From Paucimonas sp. (lineage in GTDB: Bacteria; Pseudomonadota; Gammaproteobacteria; Pseudomonadales; Pseudomonadaceae): 64,000 nucleotides of DNA. Position 1 is the first letter of the stretch; each line of letters begins with the position of its first letter. Positions 17,640-25,400 of this stretch are shown piece by piece. The notes under the pieces are model-generated. The model was not told where the DNA came from. It ran no database searches and saw only the letters and a program-made list of their open reading frames with translations. The stretch is taken from assembly GCA_031253995.1 (NCBI GenBank), contig JAIRVG010000065.1, positions 1-64,000 of the forward strand, read 5' to 3'. The position numbers and the translations under genes are program-made.

Positions 17640-18504
17640 GTTCGTCGTCCTCGATCGGGTAGCGGCTGGCGTTGAGGCTTTCCTTGATCTTGCGCAGGTG
17701 CGGCTGGAAATCCACGCCGCGGCGCAGGGTCATGCCGGTGGCCAGCACATCGAGCACGGTGAGTTGGATGATCCGCGAGGTCATCGGCATGTAGATGTCG
17801 GTGTCTTCCGGCAACGGGATGTTCAGGCTCAGGCTGCAGGCCTTTGCCAGGGGCGAGCCGGCGGCGGTCAGGCCAAGCACCGAGGCGCCGTTTTCACGCG
17901 CCACGCGGGCCACCTCCACCAGTTCGCGGGTGCGGCCGGTGTAAGAGATGATTACAAACAGATCGCCGGTGTGGGCGACCGAAGCCAGCATGCGCTGCAT
18001 GAGCACGTCGGCATGGGCCGACACCGCGAGGTTGAAGCGGAAGAATTTGTGCTGGGCGTCGAGGGCCACGGGGGCCGAGGCGCCCAGGCCGAAGAAGTGG
18101 ATCTGCCGGGCCTGGATCATCATGTCCACGGCGCGGCTGACCTGGTGTGGGTCGAGTGCCTGGCAGGCGCTGTCGAGCGAGGCGATGGCGCTGCCAAAGA
18201 TTTTCTGGGTATAGGCGGCTGGGTCGTCGTCGGCTTCCACCGCACGGCTGACGTAAGCGGCGCCGCTGGCCAGGCTCTGGGCCAGTTGTAGTTTGAGTTC
18301 GGGGTAGCCACTGACACCGAAGGAGCGGCAGAAGCGGTTGACCGTCGGCTCGCTGACCTTGGCGGCCTGGGCCAGCGCGGCAATGCTGAAGCGGGTAGCT
18401 TGTTGCGGGTTGAGCAGGATGACTTCGGCGACTTTGCGTTCGGCCTTGTTCAGCTCGTCGAGGCGTCCCTGGATCTGTTCCAGGAGGTTTCTCACGCGGT
18501 CCAT
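17632..18504 (-). CDS. hexR: Transcriptional regulator HexR (RpiR family)
   Basis: A 290-residue repressor of Entner-Doudoroff genes. The N-terminal RpiR helix-turn-helix (NKAERKVAEVILLNPQQATRFSIAALAQAAKVSEPTVNRFCRSFG) is at about residues 15-60. The SIS sugar-phosphate domain (IHFFGLGASAPVALDAQHKFFR) starts near 130. ATG at 18504 has AAGGA five bases upstream; an upstream extension of 31 residues in the open frame lacks support. It is divergent from zwf, with a palindromic operator between. KDPG releases HexR from DNA in P. putida (family knowledge). Confidence 0.94.
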   Translation of the reverse strand: MDRVRNLLEQIQGRLDELNKAERKVAEVILLNPQQATRFSIAALAQAAKVSEPTVNRFCRSFGVSGYPELKLQLAQSLASGAAYVSRAVEADDDPAAYTQKIFGSAIASLDSACQALDPHQVSRAVDMMIQARQIHFFGLGASAPVALDAQHKFFRFNLAVSAHADVLMQRMLASVAHTGDLFVIISYTGRTRELVEVARVARENGASVLGLTAAGSPLAKACSLSLNIPLPEDTDIYMPMTSRIIQLTVLDVLATGMTLRRGVDFQPHLRKIKESLNASRYPIEDDELN

Positions 18505-18616
18505 GGTATGTCCTTGGGTCGGGAAGACAGCCGGCTGAGGGAACAGCGGGCTTTTTGCATGGTGTCTATCGTACTGTCGGCGAGGTTGCCGTACCACTTG
18601 TCTGTCACAGTTGTCG

Positions 18617-18643
18617 GTAATGTTGTGGTTTTTACTACATTAC
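18617..18643. promoter_or_regulatory. Candidate HexR operator between hexR and zwf
   Basis: GTAATGT (18617-18623) and ACATTAC (18637-18643) are perfect inverted arms. Within them, ATGTTGT faces ACTACAT around a T-rich centre. This is similar to the HexR consensus with TGT...ACA ends. It is 62 bp upstream of zwf and 112 bp upstream of hexR, suited to control both. Confidence 0.65.
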
Positions 18644-18704
18644 CCCTTGAAAACCGCGGTTGAAAACGATATTCCTAGGCCAACTTTAGGAAAGAACCAA
18701 CATC

Positions 18705-20174
18705 ATGGCTGCGATCAGTGTAGAACCTTGCACCTTTGCCTTGTTTGGCGCCCTCGGCGACCTGGCACTGCGCAAGCTGTTTCCCGCGCTCTATCAGCTC
18801 GACCGAGCCGGCTTGCTGCATGCCGATTCACGCCTGCTGGCCCTGGCTCGTGAAGCCGGTGACGGCGAGCAGCATCTGGCGACCATCGAGGCGCACCTGC
18901 GCCGCTTCGTGCCAGAGGCCGACATCGAACCCGGCGTGCTGGGGCGCTTTCTCGGCCGTCTGAACTATCTGCGCCTGGATTTTCTCCAGGCCGACGGCTA
19001 CCAGACGCTGGCCGAGCAGGTCGCAGCAGACCTGCCATTGATTGCCTATTTCGCCACACCCGCCTCGGTGTACGGCGCGATCTGCGAGAACCTGGACAAA
19101 GCCGGCCTGGCCGCCCGTACTCGCGTCGTACTGGAAAAGCCCATCGGTCATGACCTGGAGTCGTCCCGTCGGGTCAACGATGCGGTGGCGCGGTTCTTCC
19201 CGGAGAACCGGGTCTATCGCATCGACCACTACTTGGGCAAGGAGACGGTGCAGAACCTCATTGCCCTGCGCTTTGCCAACAGCTTGTTCGAAACCCAGTG
19301 GAACCAGAACTCCATCTCCCACGTGGAAATCACCGTGGCCGAGAAAGTGGGGATCGAGGGACGCTGGGGCTACTTCGACAAGGCCGGGCAGTTGCGCGAC
19401 ATGATCCAGAACCATCTGCTGCAGTTGCTCTGCCTGATCGCCATGGACCCGCCGAGCGACCTGTCCGCCGACAGCATTCGCGACGAGAAGGTCAAGGTGC
19501 TCAAGGCCCTGGCGCCGATCACTGGCGAGGCCCTGAGCACCCGTGTGGTGCGCGGGCAGTACATCGCTGGCTACAGCGATGGCGCGCCGGTGCCAGGCTA
19601 CCTGGAAGAAGACAACGCCAACGCCCAGAGCGATACCGAGACATTCGTCGCCCTGCGCGCGGACATCCGCAACTGGCGTTGGTCCGGCGTGCCGTTCTAC
19701 CTGCGTACCGGCAAGCGCATGCCGCAAAAGCTGTCGCAGATCGTCATCCACTTCAAGGAAACACCGCACTACATCTTTGCCCCCGAGCAGCGTTTGCAGA
19801 TCGGTAACAAACTGATCATCCGCCTGCAACCGGACGAAGGCATTTCTTTGCGGGTGATGACCAAGGAGCAAGGCCTGGACAAAGGCATGCAACTGCGCAG
19901 CGGGCCCTTGCAGCTGAATTTTTCCGATACCTGGCGCAGTACGCGTATCCCGGATGCCTACGAGCGTCTGTTGCTGGAAGTGATGCGCGGCAACCAGAAC
20001 CTGTTCGTGCGCAAAGATGAAATCGAATATGCCTGGACCTGGTGCGACCAGTTGATCGCCGGCTGGAAGAACGCCGGCGACGCACCCAAGCCCTACGCGG
20101 CGGGGTCCTGGGGGCCGATGAGCTCCATCGCACTGATCACACGTGACGGGAGGGCGTGGTATGGCGATATCTGA
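18705..20174 (+). CDS. zwf: Glucose-6-phosphate 1-dehydrogenase
   Basis: A 489-residue enzyme oxidising glucose-6-phosphate to 6-phosphogluconolactone with NAD(P). The nucleotide site GALGDLALRKLFPALYQL is near residues 12-29 and the catalytic RIDHYLGKETVQN near 172-184. Length is normal. It heads zwf-pgl-eda, with pgl starting inside its 3' end. The HexR-like palindrome upstream implies sugar-induced expression. This is the copy linked to the ED cluster. Confidence 0.96.
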   Translation: MAAISVEPCTFALFGALGDLALRKLFPALYQLDRAGLLHADSRLLALAREAGDGEQHLATIEAHLRRFVPEADIEPGVLGRFLGRLNYLRLDFLQADGYQTLAEQVAADLPLIAYFATPASVYGAICENLDKAGLAARTRVVLEKPIGHDLESSRRVNDAVARFFPENRVYRIDHYLGKETVQNLIALRFANSLFETQWNQNSISHVEITVAEKVGIEGRWGYFDKAGQLRDMIQNHLLQLLCLIAMDPPSDLSADSIRDEKVKVLKALAPITGEALSTRVVRGQYIAGYSDGAPVPGYLEEDNANAQSDTETFVALRADIRNWRWSGVPFYLRTGKRMPQKLSQIVIHFKETPHYIFAPEQRLQIGNKLIIRLQPDEGISLRVMTKEQGLDKGMQLRSGPLQLNFSDTWRSTRIPDAYERLLLEVMRGNQNLFVRKDEIEYAWTWCDQLIAGWKNAGDAPKPYAAGSWGPMSSIALITRDGRAWYGDI

Positions 20175-20874
20175 ACTGCAACTGCCGGCAAGCGTAACGA
20201 TGCATTCGCTGGCTGACAGCAAAGCCTTGGCGGCGACGCTGGCCCATGACGTGGCCGAAAAGCTGCGTCAGGCCATTGCCCGCAAAGGCGCGGCGTGTCT
20301 GGTGCTGTCCGGTGGCCGCAGCCCGGTGCCGTTCCTGGAGAAGCTCGCGGGCGAAGCGCTGGACTGGTCGAACGTCACGGTCAGCCTGGCCGACGAGCGC
20401 TGGGTGCCGGTCGCGCACGCCGACAGCAACGCCGGCTTGCTCGCACGTCACCTGTTCAAGGGGCCGGCTGCCAAGGCCCGCTTCGTGGGCCTGTATCACT
20501 ACGCCGAGAATCTCGAGGCCGCCGCTGTCCTGGCTGACCAAGCCCTGGCTGCGCTGCCTGCGATCGATGTGCTGGTGTTGGGCATGGGCGATGACGGTCA
20601 TACGGCCTCGTTGTTCCCGGCCAGCCCCAATCTGGATGAAGGCCTGGATGTGCGCAGCGCCCGCCGCTGCCTGCCGATGTTGGCACCGAGTGTGCCGCGC
20701 CAGCGCCTGAGCATGACCCGTGCCCTGTTGGCCAGCGCCGGCTTCACCGCCCTGTCCGTGCAAGGCCCGGGCAAACTCGCTACCCTGCGCGCCGCATTGG
20801 CGGCCGCTGACCCAACCGAAATGCCGATTCGCGCCTTTCTTCACGACCCCCTGGACATCTACTGGTGCCCATGA
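20161..20874 (+). CDS. pgl: 6-phosphogluconolactonase
   Basis: A 237-residue NagB/DevB-fold hydrolase that opens 6-phosphogluconolactone. Motifs are LSGGRSPVPFLEKLA near residue 45, LADERWVPV near 76 and LGMGDDGHTASLFP near 141. ATG 20161 follows GGGAGG by about seven bases and overlaps zwf by 14 bp; a GTG at 20143 is a less likely start. The stop lies just before eda. Confidence 0.93.
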   Translation: MAISELQLPASVTMHSLADSKALAATLAHDVAEKLRQAIARKGAACLVLSGGRSPVPFLEKLAGEALDWSNVTVSLADERWVPVAHADSNAGLLARHLFKGPAAKARFVGLYHYAENLEAAAVLADQALAALPAIDVLVLGMGDDGHTASLFPASPNLDEGLDVRSARRCLPMLAPSVPRQRLSMTRALLASAGFTALSVQGPGKLATLRAALAAADPTEMPIRAFLHDPLDIYWCP

Positions 20875-20891
20875 GCCAAGGATCCACTCTC

Positions 20892-21566
20892 ATGACCACG
20901 CTCGAACGCCAACAGCCTCTGCTCTCGATGGCCGAGAAAGCCGCCCGGATCGACGCGATCTGCGCTAAGGCGCGCATTCTGCCGGTGATCACCATCGCCC
21001 GTGAGCAAGACATCCTGCCCCTGGCCGACGCCCTGGCCGCCGGTGGCATCCGCACCCTGGAGGTGACCCTGCGTTCCGAGCATGGCCTCAAGGCCATTCG
21101 CGTGCTGCGTGAGCAGCGCCCGGAGCTGTGCGTCGGTGCCGGCACCGTCCTGGATCGCACTATGTTCACTGCTGTCGAAGCCGCTGGCGCACAGTTCGTG
21201 GTGACCCCTGGGGTAACCCAGGACATCCTCCAGGCGGGCGTCGAAAGCGACATCCCGCTGCTGCCCGGCATCAGTACGCCGTCTGAAATCATGATGGGCT
21301 ATGCCCTGGGCTACCGTCGCTTCAAGCTGTTCCCCGCCGAAATCAGTGGCGGGGTGGCAGCGATCAAAGCCTTCGCCGGCCCGTTCGGCGACATCCGCTT
21401 CTGTCCCACCGGTGGCGTCAATCCGGCCAACGTGCGCAACTACATGGCCCAGCCCAACGTGATGTGTGTGGGTGGGACCTGGATGCTCGACAGCAGTTGG
21501 ATCAAGAACGGCGACTGGGCGCGGATCGAGGCTTGCAGTGCCGAGGCGATGGCGCTGCTGGACTGA
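20892..21566 (+). CDS. eda: KDPG aldolase (2-keto-3-deoxy-6-phosphogluconate aldolase)
   Basis: A 224-residue class I aldolase that splits KDPG into pyruvate and glyceraldehyde-3-phosphate. The Schiff-base lysine lies in FKLFPAE near residue 142. The glutamate region ITIAREQDILPLADAL and the phosphate site CPTGGVNPANV are present. ATG 20892 is chosen because the sequence from MTTLER matches the P. putida Eda start as I recall it; ATG 20871 would add seven residues and overlap the pgl stop. A strong terminator follows. Confidence 0.95.
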   Translation: MTTLERQQPLLSMAEKAARIDAICAKARILPVITIAREQDILPLADALAAGGIRTLEVTLRSEHGLKAIRVLREQRPELCVGAGTVLDRTMFTAVEAAGAQFVVTPGVTQDILQAGVESDIPLLPGISTPSEIMMGYALGYRRFKLFPAEISGGVAAIKAFAGPFGDIRFCPTGGVNPANVRNYMAQPNVMCVGGTWMLDSSWIKNGDWARIEACSAEAMALLD

Positions 21567-21597
21567 AGCTGATTCTGTTGTGTGCTACAACGCTTGT

Positions 21598-21627
21598 GGG
21601 GCGCCGAATTGGCGCCCCCTTTTTTTG
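21598..21627 (+). terminator. Rho-independent terminator after eda
   Basis: GGGGCGCC (21598-21605) pairs with GGCGCCCC (21611-21618), followed by C and a run of seven or more T residues. It ends the zwf-pgl-eda transcript 31 bp past the eda stop. Confidence 0.92.
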
Positions 21628-21712
21628 CCTGCCATGAAGACGATGTGTGAGCGCTGCCTGGGGGAGCGGTCCTCAATTGAGGCTGCGCAGGCGTGCCAGC
21701 GGTCGGTCCGGG

Positions 21713-22741
21713 TCAGAAGCGGGCGGTGATGGACTGCGGGTCTTCGGATGGGTTGTCGTATCTGCCACCGGGAATGATGCGAGCGTCGAAACCTCGGTCA
21801 AGGCTGTAGGCGTCCTTCTTGCCGAAGATCGGCTTGTCGATGTGGCCCGTGGCTCTCTTGCTTTTGCGCGACTTGAGATATTGCGCACGGCTGACCTGCA
21901 CGCCCACGGTGTCGGTGAAGGTGGTAAAGCCGTTGCTGCCTAACACCGGCATTGTCACCAGCCGCCCCTGAGGGTCGTGCCCTTGGAAGACCAGGAACCA
22001 TGCCTTGCCGTCTTTACTGCCTCGCCGGCACGTGTCACCCATCAGGCAGCGTTCGTAACCGGACACTTCGTCCATGCCGTCGGGAATCACCAGTTGCAGT
22101 TTCGACTCGACGAAGTCTGTGAACAACTGCAATTCGCGAAGCGCTTGGCTGGATGCGGCCGGTTGATGGTCGGTTACCAGCGGGCCGGCTGACAGGGCGT
22201 ACGGCATCAGCCTGGCACGCATGTCGCTCGACAGCGGCATGGCTTCGATGCGGGCCATCAGCTGCGTGTATTGCTCCAGGCGTGCCTGGTAGGCGGCCTG
22301 TTCCGCTTTTGACGACCACTGTGGCGCGGGCACCGCCAGGCCATTGCCGGCGTTGGCGACGCTGGTTTTGCTCGGTTGGGAGGGCGCCGGCGATGGACGC
22401 TGCTTGGTCGCCAGCAGCGTGCCGCCGAGCAAGGCAACGCCTACCAGCAACCACACTATCAGCGCGCGGCGCAGGATAAGTCCGGCCAGCAATCGGCGCG
22501 GCCAGCTCAGCGCAGGCGCTTCGAACATCAGGCGGCGGGCGAAGAACTCGTGCACGCCTTGTTCGATCAGCGCGTCATCACAGGCGATGCCCTGGCGTTG
22601 ATAGTAGCCACGGATGCGTTCGGCGACTTCCTCGCGGCGCCGCGGCAGGTCCAGGTGTTCCTGCATCTGGCGTTGCTGAAGGCGTAGCTCGTCGACCAGG
22701 GCCATGGCCCCCATCTGTTCGCGGAATGTGCCGTTGCTCAT
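21713..22741 (-). CDS. DUF6384-like single-span membrane protein, third gene of an accessory trio
   Basis: A 342-residue protein of unknown role. Residues 1-90 are helical and charged. One membrane span is at about 93-112 (ALIVWLLVGVALLGGTLLAT), followed by a Pro/Ser-rich linker, a helical part (150-215) and a C-terminal beta-rich part. The end (WFLVFQGHDPQG..., KPIFGKKDAYSLDRGFDARI) resembles the DUF6384 family as I remember it; this is unverified. Its ATG overlaps the stop of the preceding gene by 4 bp. No enzymatic residues are evident. It could anchor a complex formed by the two soluble helical partners encoded upstream. Confidence 0.75.
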   Translation of the reverse strand: MSNGTFREQMGAMALVDELRLQQRQMQEHLDLPRRREEVAERIRGYYQRQGIACDDALIEQGVHEFFARRLMFEAPALSWPRRLLAGLILRRALIVWLLVGVALLGGTLLATKQRPSPAPSQPSKTSVANAGNGLAVPAPQWSSKAEQAAYQARLEQYTQLMARIEAMPLSSDMRARLMPYALSAGPLVTDHQPAASSQALRELQLFTDFVESKLQLVIPDGMDEVSGYERCLMGDTCRRGSKDGKAWFLVFQGHDPQGRLVTMPVLGSNGFTTFTDTVGVQVSRAQYLKSRKSKRATGHIDKPIFGKKDAYSLDRGFDARIIPGGRYDNPSEDPQSITARF

Positions 22742-23883
22742 TGCGCGGCTTTGGTCAGCAGGGCGGAGAAGGCGCGCTTGGCGTCTTCCACGGCGGTGGC
22801 GATTTCCTGTGCAGCCTTGGTGGATTCGGCACGGTAGGTGTCGGTCAGGCCTTTCATGTCATTCTGGAAGTCCAGGGTGGCCTGGGCCAGGGCGCGTACC
22901 GAATCGACGCGGACGGTCGAGCCATAGCTGGCCTTGAGCGCGGCGTCCAGCTGTTGGTTGCCCAGTTGGCCAAGGGCTTCGAGCCCCTTGCTGATGCCAT
23001 CGGTGGTGGCATTGAGCGTGTGGGTGGCCTCGTTCATGCCCTGGTTGGCGGTGAACGAAACGGCCAGGCTGGTCAACACCACTTCGTTGGTGGAGAAGAA
23101 CGAAACCATGCGTTGGTACTGGCGTTCCTTGACCACGTGGACTTGGCTGATACGGGCGAAGACCATTTCGGCGGTGTTGTAGCCAACCCTCAGGTCATCG
23201 GCGATATCCTTGATGATCTGGTAGCTCTTGTCTTCGTTTTGCAGTGCGCGCACGGCTTCGTCGCGGGCCAGTTCCAGCGCCGCGCGCCGGGCGGGGTCCT
23301 GCTGCTCGGCTGCGGTCACCTGGGCGCTGGCCGCATCCAGGGCCTGGGTGCGCGCCTTGAGCGCCTGGGCGGCGATGGCCAGCACCTGCTGGGCCTCGAC
23401 CTCGGCGGTCTTCATCGCCAGGCGGAAATCCATATAGGCTTCCAGAATGAGGTTTTCCCGTGTGATCTGGTCGCTGGCGGCCTTGCTCACCTCCAGGTAG
23501 TGCTTGCGAATGTCGCCGAAACGGCTGGGAATCGAGCCGCGGGCCATGTTCATCCAACCCAGTTTCAGGCGTTCGAGGGTGTCCAGGCGACCATCGTCCA
23601 TCCACGAGGCCATGTTCGCGGCGTCTTCGCGGATCGAGGTGAAGCTTTCGGTGATGTCCAGGTAGCGGTTGGCGATGTCCATCCCCTCGATCTGGTCGCG
23701 CACGATCTGGTTGAACAGGGTAGCTTGCTGCAATACAGCGGCGATGGCCGTGACACGGTCGTTGTCGTAATGCGCGACTTTATCCAGCAGCACTAACACC
23801 GGGGTGGGCTGAGCGGCGGGCTGGCCGAAGCTGATACCGAGTTGTTGCAGGCCATTGAGGGCTCGTTCCAGATATTGGCTCAT
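22738..23883 (-). CDS. TelA-like helical protein, middle gene of the accessory trio
   Basis: A 381-residue, almost wholly alpha-helical, soluble protein with no signal peptide or membrane span. Residues from 235 (DDLRVGYNTAEMVFARISQVHVVKERQYQRMVSFF) to the end echo the TelA/KlaA toxic-anion family in two ways. A repeated helical core is rich in TNATTDG-like residues, and the tail has DFQNDMKGLTDTYRAES followed by EIATAVEDAKRAF. The likeness is by eye only. ATG 23883 is chosen because it overlaps the upstream gene's stop by 4 bp; the open frame runs 136 codons further without a usable start. Possible role: membrane- or envelope-stress scaffold. Confidence 0.7.
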   Translation of the reverse strand: MSQYLERALNGLQQLGISFGQPAAQPTPVLVLLDKVAHYDNDRVTAIAAVLQQATLFNQIVRDQIEGMDIANRYLDITESFTSIREDAANMASWMDDGRLDTLERLKLGWMNMARGSIPSRFGDIRKHYLEVSKAASDQITRENLILEAYMDFRLAMKTAEVEAQQVLAIAAQALKARTQALDAASAQVTAAEQQDPARRAALELARDEAVRALQNEDKSYQIIKDIADDLRVGYNTAEMVFARISQVHVVKERQYQRMVSFFSTNEVVLTSLAVSFTANQGMNEATHTLNATTDGISKGLEALGQLGNQQLDAALKASYGSTVRVDSVRALAQATLDFQNDMKGLTDTYRAESTKAAQEIATAVEDAKRAFSALLTKAAQ

Positions 23884-25241
23884 GGGTGTCCTTGCATGAG
23901 TTGTGGGGCTGGGGAGAGGGTGTCGCTGACGCTGTGTTCCAGTGCCGTGGCCGGTGCCAGGCGTGCGGCCTTGATCGTATTGATCAGGGAACCCAGCAGC
24001 AACGTGCGATTCATGTAGCTGTCGATCAGTGACGCATAGTCCGGGCGCGGCGCATAGCGCTCGCCTATGGGCAACAGCAGATGACAGGTGCACCGTACGG
24101 GTTCCTTGGACTGGGCGCCGCACGTGCAAGCGAATGGGCTCATGCTGGCGCGCAAGGCGAACTCCAGTGCCTCGGCGTGTCGAAGGGCATCTAATGCCTC
24201 GCTGATCTGCTCGGTGGCGAGGTCCAGTCGCTGCTGCAGTGCGAGCAATTGCCGCTGATAGCGCTCTGGCTGGGGCGAGCCGATGGCTGCCCATTGCTCA
24301 AGTGCCTCTTCCAGCGAGTCGGCCTGGAGTTCGTATTCCAGCCAGCGCAGGGCATCCGGGCTGTCCTCGTCCTCGCACCGCGCATACCGAAAGGCTTCGA
24401 GATAAAGGGGCTCGGCTTGGATCCAGCAAGCGATGACCTGATCGGCCAGCGCTTCGATGCGTTGCACTTGCTTGGCCTGGGCGGGCTGTTGAGTCAATGC
24501 CTTGCGTAAATCCTCAAAGCGCTGCTCCAGCGCGCCTATGTGCTTGTCATGCTCGGCCAGTTGTGCGGCGCTGTGTTGTTGCATGGCGTTGAGCAACTGT
24601 TCATTGCGCAGGTTCTGGCTGAAATTGCAGTGCTTGGCGAGCCACTCGTCCAGAAGCCGGTTCAGTGCGTTGCGTCGATAGGTCGTGCTGGCAAAGCCTT
24701 GCTGGCGCAGATACCGATACAGTGGATGGCGGACATAGGTCGCAAGCTTCTGCGTGCACTCCTGGCTGAGCAGCAGGTGGTCGCGCTTGACGGGCTCGCG
24801 TGCGTTGCGAGCCTGTTGCAGTTCGTGCTGGCACTCACGCATCGCGGGGCTCTGGCTGGATTCGCCGAGCGCCTGTTGCAGACCCTGGTCCAGTTTGGCT
24901 TGATGTTCGCGCAGCGTCTGGGTCAATTCGGCAATGTCTTGGCGTGCCTGTTCCAGTTGCGCATAGCATTGATCTTGCCGCTGCTGACGTTGCCCGAGCG
25001 CGTGCTGGATCTGACGGGCTTCGAAGCTGTCATCGGCGATGTCGTACAGATCACTGAGAATGTGTACTTGTAATTGCAGGTGCTCTGTGTGCAGTTGGGA
25101 GCAACTGCGCAGGCTGTCGATTAGACGACCCAAGTAGTCGTGGCTATTTTGGTCAGCCAGTGCCATGAGGGTGACGGGAGTCATCAGAAGCAGCGTCCAT
25201 GGTCCGTATGCCGGTGATCGAGTGATGGCGGACGGGTCCAC
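23880..25241 (-). CDS. Coiled-coil protein with paired Cys-x-Cys motifs, first gene of the accessory trio
   Basis: A 453-residue protein I do not recognise. It is mainly helical and Gln/Leu-rich with coiled-coil character at about 75-145 and 225-350. Between them a compact block (RHPLYRYLRQQGF...RLLDEWLAKHCNFSQ, 171-209) looks like a separate small domain. Near the C-terminus CTC (372-374) and CTC (384-386) could bind zinc. The start is uncertain: GTG 25241 has AAGGA nine bases upstream, while ATG 25184 or 25166 would shorten it by 19 or 25 residues. A TATACT-like -10 occurs near 25281-25286 on the same strand. It leads the three-gene operon. Confidence 0.7.
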   Translation of the reverse strand: MDPSAITRSPAYGPWTLLLMTPVTLMALADQNSHDYLGRLIDSLRSCSQLHTEHLQLQVHILSDLYDIADDSFEARQIQHALGQRQQRQDQCYAQLEQARQDIAELTQTLREHQAKLDQGLQQALGESSQSPAMRECQHELQQARNAREPVKRDHLLLSQECTQKLATYVRHPLYRYLRQQGFASTTYRRNALNRLLDEWLAKHCNFSQNLRNEQLLNAMQQHSAAQLAEHDKHIGALEQRFEDLRKALTQQPAQAKQVQRIEALADQVIACWIQAEPLYLEAFRYARCEDEDSPDALRWLEYELQADSLEEALEQWAAIGSPQPERYQRQLLALQQRLDLATEQISEALDALRHAEALEFALRASMSPFACTCGAQSKEPVRCTCHLLLPIGERYAPRPDYASLIDSYMNRTLLLGSLINTIKAARLAPATALEHSVSDTLSPAPQLMQGHP

Positions 25242-25350
25242 GGGCCGTCATCCTTGATCGAAGCGGTGGAAGATGGAGCGAGTATACCCAGCATTTTGAG
25301 CAAAGTGATGGCTATGTGCTTTCTGTGTGTGGCCGAGCGATCTTGCGAAA

Positions 25351-25384
25351 AAAAGGGCCCGTATCGGTGGATACGGGCCCTTTT
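25351..25384. terminator. Strong terminator downstream of leuA
   Basis: AAAAGGGCCCGTAT (25351-25364) pairs perfectly with ATACGGGCCCTTTT (25371-25384) around a 6-base loop. A-rich and T-rich flanks make it functional on either strand. It ends leuA before the accessory trio, which must therefore have its own promoter. Confidence 0.92.
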
Positions 25385-25400
25385 CAGGGACGACTGAAGT

